In this document: positions 6,555 to 12,552 of the stretch, piece after piece
How the letters are laid out: each line of letters begins with the position of its first letter
How positions within the stretch are numbered: position 1 is the first letter of the stretch
DNA from: Deltaproteobacteria bacterium
GTDB taxonomy: Bacteria; Desulfobacterota; Binatia; UBA9968
Length of the DNA: 12,764 nucleotides
Assembly (NCBI GenBank): GCA_016183145.1
Contig: JACPFE010000507.1
Location: 1 to 12,764 of the forward strand
Reading direction: 5' to 3'
Made by a program: the position numbers and the translations under genes
The notes under the pieces: model-generated
Seen by the model: the letters and a program-made list of their open reading frames with translations, nothing else
Told to the model about the DNA's origin: nothing
Databases searched by the model: none

Positions 6555-8033
6555 TTATAATGTCGAGAGAAATTTGAGCACCGTGCGAACCCCGAACCCG
6601 GTGCCGCCCTTGTTGCACAGGGCCGTATCGCTTTCCGCGAACGCCGGGCCGGCGATATCCAAATGCGCCCAGGGAATATCGCCGACGAACTCTTGCAGGA
6701 TAAGCGCGGCGGTGATGGCGCCGCCATGCGACCCGCCGATGTTTTTCATGTCGGCCACGCTGCTCTTGATCAGTTCACGATACTCCTTGACCAGCGGTAG
6801 TTGCCAGAGCTTTTCACCGGTGTCCCGCGCGCAGCGCAATAGCTGGTCCGCCAGCGGCTGGTTATTGCTGAAGAGCCCGCCGACTTCGCTGCCCAGCGCC
6901 ACCATGCAGGCGCCCGTCAAGGTCGCCAGGTTGATCATGGTGTCGGGCTTTTGTTGCGCCGCCAGCGCCAAGGCGTCGGCCAGGATCAAGCGGCCCTCCG
7001 CGTCGGTGTTCAGAACTTCGATGGTTTTCCCGTTCAGATAGCGAATGACGTCGCCCGGCTTCTGCGCGTTGGCGCCGGGCAGATTATCCGTTGTCGGAAT
7101 ATAACCGGTGACCTCGATATCGAGACCCAGGTGCGGCAGCAGGCTCATGGCGCCGATCACCGCCGCGCCGCCGGACATGTCGAGCTTCATCGTTTCCATG
7201 GACTTCGACGGCTTCAAGGAAAGTCCGCCGGAGTCAAAGGTAATCCCTTTGCCGATCAGGGCGACTTTTTTGCGCGGCTTGCCTGAGGGCCGGTAATGGA
7301 TCTTGATGAATCGCGGCTCTTCCTGACTGCCGCGATTGACCGCCAACAGCCCGTTGAGCTTCATCGCCGTGATCTTCTGCTTGCCCCAGACCTCCACCGA
7401 CAAGCCGAGCCCGCGGCAATGGCGCCGGGCCTGTTCTCCGAGGAACCGAGCGGTGGTCACCGAGGGCGGCTCGTTGATCAGATCGCGGGCGAGATAGACC
7501 CCCGGCATTATGCGCTGGACCATCGCGATGGACTTCTCCATCGCCGGGGTGCGCATTAACCCGGGTCGGAAGAACGTCAGATTTTTCACCGCTTCGGAAA
7601 CTTTGGAGTTAGACCGATATTTGTTGAATTGATAGGAAGCGAGAAGCATTCCCTCGACGATGGCGGCCGCCGCTTGTTCGGGACTCCCCCCCGGCGCGAA
7701 AAACAGCGCGATATCGGCCGCGCCGACGCCCGCCGCTTCCCGGCGCGCCCGCGCTCCCGCTTTTCGCCAAACGTCCGACTCGATGTCGTCCGCACTGCCC
7801 ATGCCAAGCAGCAGTAAATGAGACGATGGCAGCAGGCCGGAGGCCGGGTAGAGCAAGGCGCTGCCCTCGGCACCGGTGAATTTACTCTTTTGAATGCGCT
7901 CGGAAAGTTTTCCCCGCAGGCGCCGGTCGAGCGCGCGCAGCGGCGCGTCTTCGAGCTTTTTCTCCTGGACCGGCACGACCAGCAGCTCGGCCCTGATCGC
8001 CTCTACGCCAATGTCTCTGAATCGGGTTTCCAC
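6555..8033 (-). CDS. pepA: Leucyl (M17 family) aminopeptidase
   Basis: This 492-residue metallopeptidase removes N-terminal residues from peptides in the cytoplasm, normally as a hexamer with two metal ions per subunit. The catalytic C-terminal domain shows the full M17 set: K262 and D267 in GKGITFDSGG, K274, D285 (KLDMSGGA), and D344, E346 and R348 in the signature NTDAEGRL. Each position is offset by a constant 8 from the Escherichia coli enzyme, which supports a complete protein. The less conserved N-terminal domain covers about 1-175. The start codon is GTG at 8033, 11 bases after the folE stop; the upstream TGAGTGAG is a weak RBS, so coupling to folE is likely. trxA follows 13 bases after the stop. 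Confidence 0.95.
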   Translation of the reverse strand: METRFRDIGVEAIRAELLVVPVQEKKLEDAPLRALDRRLRGKLSERIQKSKFTGAEGSALLYPASGLLPSSHLLLLGMGSADDIESDVWRKAGARARREAAGVGAADIALFFAPGGSPEQAAAAIVEGMLLASYQFNKYRSNSKVSEAVKNLTFFRPGLMRTPAMEKSIAMVQRIMPGVYLARDLINEPPSVTTARFLGEQARRHCRGLGLSVEVWGKQKITAMKLNGLLAVNRGSQEEPRFIKIHYRPSGKPRKKVALIGKGITFDSGGLSLKPSKSMETMKLDMSGGAAVIGAMSLLPHLGLDIEVTGYIPTTDNLPGANAQKPGDVIRYLNGKTIEVLNTDAEGRLILADALALAAQQKPDTMINLATLTGACMVALGSEVGGLFSNNQPLADQLLRCARDTGEKLWQLPLVKEYRELIKSSVADMKNIGGSHGGAITAALILQEFVGDIPWAHLDIAGPAFAESDTALCNKGGTGFGVRTVLKFLSTL

Positions 8034-8044
8034 GATTTGCTCAC

Positions 8045-8593
8045 TCAGGCTTTCTGACGGATCAGAGTCATGAACTCACTGCGGGTTTCTTGGCGGGTGC
8101 GGAAGGCGCCGAGCAACGTGCTGGTGATGATCAGCGAATTCTGTTTCTCCACGCCGCGCATTCGCATGCACAGATGCTCCGCTTCGATGACCACGGCGAC
8201 ACCGAGAGGATCGAGTTTTTCCATGATGATATTGGCGATCTGGTTGGTAAGCCGCTCCTGGACCTGGAGCCGGCGCGCGTAGACGTCGACGAGACGGGCG
8301 AGCTTGGAGATGCCGACGAGCTTATGGTGCGGAATGTAGGCGACATGGGCCTTGCCGAAGAAGGGCAGCAAGTGATGCTCGCAGAGGGAAAAAAAATCGA
8401 TGTCCTTCTGCACGATCATCTCCTCGTAGTCTTCGGTGAACAGAGCGTCGTTAATGACCTTTTCCGGGTCCAGTTGATATCCCTGGGTCAAAAAAGCGAG
8501 GGCTTCGGCGACTCGCTGCGGAGTCTTGCGCAGCCCTTCACGATCCGGATCCTCGCCCAGGGCTTTCAGGATATGACGAACCTGCTCTTCCAT
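8045..8593 (-). CDS. folE: GTP cyclohydrolase I
   Basis: This enzyme converts GTP to 7,8-dihydroneopterin triphosphate, the first step to tetrahydrofolate and related pterins. The 182 residues cover the usual core, with a short N-terminal helix compared with the 222-residue Escherichia coli enzyme. Zinc ligands are C71 and H74 (SLCEHHLLPF) and C142 (LCMRMRG), and H73 is the catalytic histidine. The motif RLVDVYARRLQVQERLT (about 100-116) is characteristic. An AGAGAGGA stretch precedes the ATG. It is the first gene of a tight folE-pepA-trxA group and is separated from ccdA by 123 bases, where a separate promoter may lie. Confidence 0.97.
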   Translation of the reverse strand: MEEQVRHILKALGEDPDREGLRKTPQRVAEALAFLTQGYQLDPEKVINDALFTEDYEEMIVQKDIDFFSLCEHHLLPFFGKAHVAYIPHHKLVGISKLARLVDVYARRLQVQERLTNQIANIIMEKLDPLGVAVVIEAEHLCMRMRGVEKQNSLIITSTLLGAFRTRQETRSEFMTLIRQKA

Positions 8594-8639
8594 TCCTCTC
8601 TCACTCCATTTTGATCCGGGATTGCGCGCGGCAAGAATA

Positions 8640-8654
8640 ATTTGTGCAACAAAT
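8640..8654. promoter_or_regulatory. Possible operator dyad upstream of folE
   Basis: ATTTGT and ACAAAT form a perfect 6-base inverted repeat around GCA, 47 bases before the folE start. The surrounding gap (8594-8716) is AT-rich and holds a TTGACC at about 8688-8693 on the minus strand, but no convincing -10 at the right distance. The dyad could bind a regulator of the folE group; no known binding motif is recognised. Confidence 0.35.
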
Positions 8655-8716
8655 GGTGAGTAAAAAAACTAACATTTACCCCAAGGGAGGTCAAACCGGG
8701 CGTCCTGGCGGCGGAT

Positions 8717-9460
8717 CTAGAGCCGTTCTATGAGCCACGCGGGCGTGAAGCGGAGGGCGTAAGCGTTCAGAAAGGTCATATAGTCGGTGAGTAAGAGGAC
8801 GCCGACGATGGCCAGCAAGACGCCGCTGGCCACGTGAAAGGCTTGAATGTAACGGCGGAAAGCCTGGGAAAACTGGAAAAATGAATTGATCGCAAGGGCG
8901 CTGAGAAAAAACGGCAGAGCTAGACCGGCCGCGTAGGTCGCCAGCAAAACCACTCCTCGACCGACGTCGGCCGAAGCGCCGGCGATCGCCAGGATCGCGC
9001 CGAGGATCGGCCCTACACAAGGAGTCCAGGCGACGGCAAAGGTGATGCCCACCAGCAGCGAGCCAAAATAACCCGCCGGTTTATCTCGCCAGTTCCAGTT
9101 GAACTGCAGGTAGCGACCGAGAGCGGCGATCTTGAAAAGACCCATGAGGTAGAGCCCAACGACAAGAACGAACATGCCGCCGACGATGCGGATAATGTTT
9201 CGGTACCCCAAGAACAGACTCGCAAGAAAGCTTGCCGAGGCGCCAAGGGAAACAAAAACCAGCGAGAAACCGACGATGAACGCTACGGAGTTCAATACGA
9301 CGCGCCAGCGCACGCGCGACAGCCCTTGATCGCCGCGCATCTCCTCCAAGGAAACGCCGGAGACAAAAGTAAGGTAGGATGGAATCACCGGCAGAACGCA
9401 CGGAGAAAGAAAGGAAAAAATACCGGCGGCAAAGGCGACGAACGCGTTGACCTCGGTCAT
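8717..9460 (-). CDS. ccdA: CcdA/DsbD-type membrane thiol-disulfide electron carrier
   Basis: This 247-residue inner-membrane protein moves reducing equivalents from cytoplasmic thioredoxin to periplasmic thiol proteins. It has about six membrane helices (near 5-27, 55-78, 90-108, 131-155, 167-190 and 207-226). The redox cysteines are C21 in LSPCVLPVIPSYL and C148 in WTPCVGPILG, the conserved pair in the first and fourth helices. The start at 9460 is chosen over a longer open frame because its ATG overlaps the stop of the upstream gene as ATGA and because the family N-terminus begins here. The 4-base overlap implies translational coupling with the TlpA-like gene, its probable substrate. It lacks the periplasmic alpha and gamma domains of full DsbD, as expected for CcdA. 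Confidence 0.93.
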   Translation of the reverse strand: MTEVNAFVAFAAGIFSFLSPCVLPVIPSYLTFVSGVSLEEMRGDQGLSRVRWRVVLNSVAFIVGFSLVFVSLGASASFLASLFLGYRNIIRIVGGMFVLVVGLYLMGLFKIAALGRYLQFNWNWRDKPAGYFGSLLVGITFAVAWTPCVGPILGAILAIAGASADVGRGVVLLATYAAGLALPFFLSALAINSFFQFSQAFRRYIQAFHVASGVLLAIVGVLLLTDYMTFLNAYALRFTPAWLIERL

Positions 9461-10020
9461 CTTTTTCCTTCGGTGAGCTCTTTGATCAAATTGCGCGCGG
9501 CGGGACCATGCCACTCGGCGGGTCCCCAGGCGCGCGCCAGCCCTTCTCCCTTGGTTCCGATGAGATAGGTCGTCGGCAAGCCCCAAGCGCCGTACAAAAG
9601 GCCCACTTCGCCCTCAGGATCGAGGCCAATGGGATAGGTCAATTTCAGCTCCTTCACGAAGCTGATGGCGTCTTGCTTGCGGTCCTTGACGGCCACGGCC
9701 AACACGACGAAGTTTTTATCCTTAAACTCCTTATACAGGCGATCCATCGCCGGCATCTCTTCACGGCAGGGGGCGCACCAGCTCGCCCAGAAATTCAGAA
9801 AGACAATCTTCCCGCGGAAGTCTTTTAAAGAAACTTTTTTCCCCTCCGGAGTCGGCAAACTGAAATCAGGGGTCGGAGAATTCTCCTTCATGGGCTCCAG
9901 ATTGCGAATGACCTTATAATTGACCTTGGACTGCGCCAGGACAGTCGCCCAAGATCCCAAGACGAGATACCACGAAAGGGAAAATACCAAGGGCCAAAAT
10001 AGGATCCGCATAATCCTCAC
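9457..10020 (-). CDS. TlpA/ResA-like periplasmic thiol-disulfide oxidoreductase
   Basis: This 187-residue protein has an N-terminal hydrophobic signal or anchor (about 5-29, ending near VLAQ) and then an AhpC/TSA-Redoxin thioredoxin fold. The active site is WCAPC (C82, C85), the strand before it is IVFLNFWAS, and the cis-proline is P149 in GLPTTYLIG. Such proteins act as reductants in the periplasm, for example for apocytochrome c. The frame opens with GTG at 10020; an ATG at 10011 is three codons in and preceded at short distance by GGTGAGG, so either may be the true start. It overlaps ccdA by 4 bases. No clear promoter was found in the 80 bases upstream. Confidence 0.93.
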   Translation of the reverse strand: MRIMRILFWPLVFSLSWYLVLGSWATVLAQSKVNYKVIRNLEPMKENSPTPDFSLPTPEGKKVSLKDFRGKIVFLNFWASWCAPCREEMPAMDRLYKEFKDKNFVVLAVAVKDRKQDAISFVKELKLTYPIGLDPEGEVGLLYGAWGLPTTYLIGTKGEGLARAWGPAEWHGPAARNLIKELTEGKR

Positions 10021-10173
10021 CGTCGCATACTCTAACGAACTGAATGGGTGTGCGCAACAGGACGGGCAGGAGCCGTCAACGGTAATGCTGCGGCAGCGCG
10101 AAGGACGCGCGGGGCAATTGGAGGGGAGCTCTTGTAGGAATCAATCCTTAGTGGGCGGGGGCGCATGCCGTTC

Positions 10174-10193
10174 GCCCGTGGAGCCCCACGGGC
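10174..10193. repeat. GC-rich hairpin in the gap upstream of the tlpA-like gene
   Basis: GCCCGTGG (10174-10181) and CCACGGGC (10186-10193) form an 8-base stem around a 4-base loop. A second GCCCGTGG occurs at 10218-10225, and GCCCCGGGGC at 10244-10253 is a self-complementary decamer. The whole stretch 10021-10392 shows no gene I can support: its open frames are short and unlike proteins. It is markedly more GC-rich than the region to its right. Confidence 0.4.
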
Positions 10194-10392
10194 AAGGCCT
10201 TGGCACCTTCCAGTACGCCCGTGGGGCGGAATCCTGGGCAAGAGCCCCGGGGCCAAGTCCGGCCGTTCGCGTGATCGAGCGCGGATGAGGCGGATCAGGC
10301 ACCACGGTGTTACTTCGCCGCGCCGGCGTATCCTTGTTAGCCAAGAACCGTCCAACTCCGGCCGCACGACGTTTTGAAAATACTCGAATCGC

Positions 10393-10428
10393 AAAAAACA
10401 GAACCCTCCGGTATTCGGTGCCGGAGGG
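10393..10428 (-). terminator. Intrinsic terminator of the Lys/Ala microprotein transcript
   Basis: Read on the minus strand, CCCTCCGG and CCGGAGGG form a perfect 8-base GC-rich stem around a 9-base loop, followed by TTCTG and then six T residues (10393-10398). This is a standard rho-independent terminator, well placed to end the transcript from the promoter at 10684-10713. Confidence 0.8.
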
Positions 10429-10438
10429 CCTGTCGAGT

Positions 10439-10459
10439 AGGCAGCCAGAACGGCTGCCT
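10439..10459 (-). other. Hairpin just before the terminator
   Basis: AGGCAGCC and GGCTGCCT form a perfect 8-base stem around a 5-base loop. It lies 10 bases before the terminator hairpin in the same transcript. Two strong stems in tandem are more than termination needs and suggest a structured 3' region, either for stability or as part of a functional RNA. Confidence 0.6.
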
Positions 10460-10514
10460 GGTCGCCTGAGATTAAGGAGGGTTTAACTCACCACCACAAC
10501 CTCACAGAGGAAAG

Positions 10515-10568
10515 TTATTTCTTTTTTTTCTTGGCTTTTTTCTTAGCGGCTTTTTTCTTAGCGGCCAT
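10515..10568 (-). CDS. 17-residue Lys/Ala microprotein
   Basis: The reading frame is MAAKKKAAKKKAKKKKK, eleven lysines and five alanines after the start. It is too short for ordinary gene calling but has unusually good expression signals: AAGGAGGTG with 5 bases between GGAGG and the ATG, a consensus promoter about 110 bases upstream, and an intrinsic terminator downstream. The composition is like the tails of histone H1-like and HU-like bacterial proteins that bind DNA or RNA by charge, but there is no globular domain. It could be a nucleic-acid-binding peptide, a leader peptide whose poly-lysine run stalls ribosomes, or a coding segment inside a regulatory RNA. I know of no named family for it. 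Translation is inferred from the RBS; the function is unknown. Confidence 0.7.
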   Translation of the reverse strand: MAAKKKAAKKKAKKKKK

Positions 10569-10592
10569 AGGCACCTCCTTGTAGGATTAAGA

Positions 10593-10664
10593 GGGCGGGT
10601 TTTAGCTTCGGAGAAGGGTATGAAATCGACTCAGGCGGATAGAAGTGAATACGAAAACCCTCCC
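10593..10664 (-). promoter_or_regulatory. Structured 5' leader of the microprotein transcript
   Basis: In the transcript, GGGAGGGTTTT (10664 down to 10654) can pair with AAAACCCGCCC (10603 down to 10593): 10 pairs with one A-G mismatch, closing a loop of 50 bases. The 3' side of the stem ends about 12 bases before the Shine-Dalgarno. The 5' arm can alternatively pair with AAACCCTCC at about 10476-10484, beyond the coding region, which would give two exclusive folds. The complementarity is visible; regulation is inference. Confidence 0.45.
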
Positions 10665-10683
10665 ATAACTTGTAGCTGAATGT

Positions 10684-10740
10684 ATTATAGCGACACAAGA
10701 AATTGTATGTCAAGAAAAAAATGGCATTTTAGAATATTTT
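10684..10740 (-). promoter_or_regulatory. Fully consensus sigma-70 promoter with AT-rich upstream element
   Basis: On the minus strand TTGACA (10708-10713) and TATAAT (10684-10689) are both perfect, with an 18-base spacer. Directly upstream, 10714-10740 is almost all A and T with A- and T-tracts, like an UP element for the alpha subunit. Transcription should begin near 10677 and run about 285 bases to the terminator at 10393. Such a strong promoter would be odd if the only product were noise. Confidence 0.85.
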
Positions 10741-10836
10741 GTCGCGCCACTGAAAAAAAATTAAACGCTCTCGCCATGACAATTGCGGATTTCACGAAAC
10801 CGCCTGTACCGACTCATGCCGCTCGCGGCCGAAACG

Positions 10837-10866
10837 TTGACAAGCTTCCCGCCTGCTGCCTATATT
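10837..10866 (+). promoter_or_regulatory. Near-consensus sigma-70 promoter facing the dehydrogenase gene
   Basis: TTGACA at 10837-10842 is perfect and TATATT at 10861-10866 matches 5 of 6 bases, with an 18-base spacer. Transcription would start near 10873, leaving a leader of about 270 bases before the ATG at 11146. It diverges from the microprotein promoter, about 120 bases away. Apart from these signals, 10720-11145 holds no gene that I can support. Confidence 0.6.
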
Positions 10867-11080
10867 CTGCGCCGTGACAAGTTTTTGTGGAAAAAGGAAG
10901 CGGAGCAGCGATTGTTCAAGCGGTCTTGTCGAAGCGCTATCGGGGCCGTATATGGTGCGCATCAAGCGCGGCAAGTTCGGCCGCCATTAGCGGGAGTACG
11001 CGTGACTTTGATTCGATTGCTTCCGCGCTCTATCAAACCAAATTTTGGCGCACCCAATGACCAAGAACATGACACGCAGC

Positions 11081-11101
11081 GGGTCAGCGACCTAATTTTT
11101 T
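11081..11101 (+). terminator. Weak terminator-like hairpin in the dehydrogenase leader
   Basis: GGGTC and GACCT form a short stem (four Watson-Crick pairs plus a G-U) around AGC, followed by AA and six T residues. If functional it would end the transcript from 10837-10866 as a short RNA of about 230 bases, or act as an attenuator before the gene at 11146. The stem is short, so this is uncertain. Confidence 0.2.
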
Positions 11102-11145
11102 CATCGTAGAGTTCGATCCGGCGGTCAGAAAATGAGGGGAGTCAT

Positions 11146-12042
11146 ATGACCAATCCAACAGTCGGCTTCGTCGGTCTCGGCATCATGGGCAAGCCCATGG
11201 CGCGAAATCTTTTGAAGGCGGGCTACTCCCTCGTCATCCACAACCGCAGCCGCGCTGCTGTGGATGAGTTGAGCAAGGAAGGGGCGCAGCCCGCGGCGAA
11301 TTCCCAAGAAGTCGCCTCACGAAGCGAAGTCATCATCACCATGCTCCCCGATTCGCCGGATGTGGAGTTGGTTTATGCCGGCGAGCATGGGGTCTTTGCG
11401 GGTGTAAAGTCGGGAAGCTTGCTGATCGACATGTCGAGCATCTCGCCCGTGGTCGCGCGCAAATTGGCGGCAACGGCAAAAACGCTCGGCTGCGACATGC
11501 TCGACGCGCCGGTGAGCGGCGGCGAAGCGGGCGCGATCAGCGCCACGCTCTCGATCATGATCGGCGGACCGGCTGCGGCGGTGGAGCGCGCGATGCCGAT
11601 CCTTCAGGCGTTAGGGAAAAACATTGTCCACGTCGGCGACGCCGGCGCCGGGCAGGTAACCAAGGCCGCAAACCAGATGGTCGTGGGCACCACCATCGCG
11701 ATCGTCGGCGAAGCCTTGGTGCTCGCAGCGAAAGCCGGTGTTGATCCCGCCAAAGTGAGGCAAGCGCTGCTCGGCGGCTTCGCCCAGTCGAAAATTCTCG
11801 AAGCGCATGGGCAAAAGATGCTGGACCGCAACTTCAAACCCGGCTTCCGCATCCGCCTGCACGAGAAAGACATGAAGATCGCGCTTGCCACCGGTTCCGA
11901 ATACGGCGTGCCGCTTATGGTCACAGGCGTTGTGGGGCAAATGATGACCGCGATGAAAGGGATGGGTCACGGCGACCTGGATCACTCAGGGCTGGTGAAG
12001 TTCGTAGAGGAATTGGCGAAGAAAGAGCTGGGGGAAAAGTGA
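11146..12042 (+). CDS. garR: 2-hydroxy-3-oxopropionate (tartronate semialdehyde) reductase-like dehydrogenase
   Basis: This 298-residue member of the 3-hydroxyisobutyrate dehydrogenase family should reduce tartronate semialdehyde to D-glycerate with NAD(P)H. The Rossmann motif GLGIMGKPMA is at 10-20. NRS at 33-35, after the second strand, suggests NADPH. The substrate motif DAPVSGGEAGA holds S124, and the catalytic lysine K173 lies in VTKAANQ with N177. The C-terminal half carries ALLGGFAQSKILEAHG, FKPGF-x4-HEKD and LDHSGLV, which match GarR/GlxR better than the valine-pathway enzyme, though assignment within this family is often uncertain. GAGGGGA precedes the ATG. No glycolate or glyoxylate gene is adjacent in the window. 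The stop codon TGA at 12040-12042 is also the first part of a repeat array. Confidence 0.88.
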   Translation: MTNPTVGFVGLGIMGKPMARNLLKAGYSLVIHNRSRAAVDELSKEGAQPAANSQEVASRSEVIITMLPDSPDVELVYAGEHGVFAGVKSGSLLIDMSSISPVVARKLAATAKTLGCDMLDAPVSGGEAGAISATLSIMIGGPAAAVERAMPILQALGKNIVHVGDAGAGQVTKAANQMVVGTTIAIVGEALVLAAKAGVDPAKVRQALLGGFAQSKILEAHGQKMLDRNFKPGFRIRLHEKDMKIALATGSEYGVPLMVTGVVGQMMTAMKGMGHGDLDHSGLVKFVEELAKKELGEK

Positions 12043-12100
12043 GTTAGGGGCTGGTGAGTTAGTGATTAGTGAACTGGGGGCTAGTGAATTAGTGAGTTAG
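12040..12100. repeat. Left array of TAGTGA/GAGTTAG-like units
   Basis: Units such as GTGAGTTAG, TAGTGATTAGTGAA and TAGTGAATTAGTGAGTTAG follow one another, starting within the stop codon of the dehydrogenase gene and ending at the stop of the broken gene next to it. TAGTGAGTTAG (12090-12100) and GAATTAGTGAG (12086-12096) have perfect inverted copies at 12540-12550 and 12528-12538. The arrays therefore bracket the four-helix-bundle pseudogene. Confidence 0.75.
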
Positions 12101-12474
12101 CTCCTGGTCTTCGCGAGCTGCTGAGAGATCATACGGTTGAGCATCTTTAAAATTTCCTCCAACGTTGCCCTTCGAGTCACGAAAACCGCGGACTCGATCA
12201 AGTGCAGATCCCGGCATTTCAGATACCAGTTAAGAGTCTCTGTTGTTGAACCGCGGGCAACGATCAGGTAGTGCGTATACTCCTTTCCGGTTCTCCTGCC
12301 GAAACCTTCCGCGATGTTGGCGCTGATCGAGCTGGCCGACCGCAAGACTTGATTCCCGATTATCCGGGCGGCCATCCCGGGAGAAAAAGCATCGACGTCT
12401 TTGACAACGTCCAGGAAAAATTGATGCGCCCTTTACCAAACAATAAGATCCTCGAAACTCCGAATCTCTCCCAC
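12097..12474 (-). pseudogene. Four-helix-bundle protein (S23 / 23S rRNA intervening-sequence family), broken by one stop codon
   Basis: Translating from GTG at 12474 gives the family's N-terminus, with RSFEDLIVW as codons 5-13, then TAA at codon 14 (12435-12433), then RAHQFFLDVV and a complete remainder with SISANIAEGFGRRTGKEYTHY to codon 125. Family members usually have glutamine or a similar residue between W and RAH, so a single CAA-to-TAA change explains the break. GGGAGG lies just upstream of the GTG, which supports it as the original start. A 92-residue frame remains open from the ATG at 12375, but it lacks the first helix and has no RBS. Proteins of this family form small helical bundles, are found inside 23S rRNA intervening sequences and elsewhere, and have no settled function. 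The flanking inverted arrays suggest it arrived as a unit. Confidence 0.8.
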
Positions 12475-12512
12475 ACCCTACCTCCCGCTTTCCGCAATAA
12501 CTTCCTGACTGT

Positions 12513-12550
12513 TCCCTAAATCACTATCTCACTAATTCCCTAACTCACTA
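12513..12550. repeat. Right array, inverted relative to the left array
   Basis: CCCTAAATCACTATC, CTCACTAATTC and CTAACTCACTA follow in series. They are the reverse complement of units in the left array, with two perfect 11-base matches (12528-12538 to 12086-12096, and 12540-12550 to 12090-12100). The array ends 2 bases before the stop of the next minus-strand gene. Confidence 0.75.
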
Positions 12551-12552
12551 TT

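Noticed and set aside
6542..6727. N-terminal extension of thioredoxin
   Set aside because: The added 62 residues overlap the end of pepA and do not resemble protein; the ATG at 6541 has its own strong RBS.
9461..9586. N-terminal extension of the CcdA protein
   Set aside because: The added residues are the tlpA-like gene read in another frame; the ATGA overlap gives a natural start at 9460.
10141..10394. Several short open frames on both strands in the GC-rich gap
   Set aside because: They are Arg/Pro-rich, overlap one another in all frames and lack RBSs, as expected for GC-rich non-coding DNA.
10952..10990. 12-codon frame MVRIKRGKFGRH in the dehydrogenase leader, reminiscent of a ribosomal-protein N-terminus
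   Set aside because: There is no convincing Shine-Dalgarno and it is short enough to be chance; not listed as a gene.
11105..11125. tRNA-like T-loop sequence GTTCGATCC
   Set aside because: The flanking bases do not form a T-stem and no acceptor, D or anticodon arms can be built around it.
12271..12519. 82-codon plus-strand frame opposite the four-helix-bundle gene
   Set aside because: The minus strand reads a recognised family across this region; the plus-strand product has no family features.
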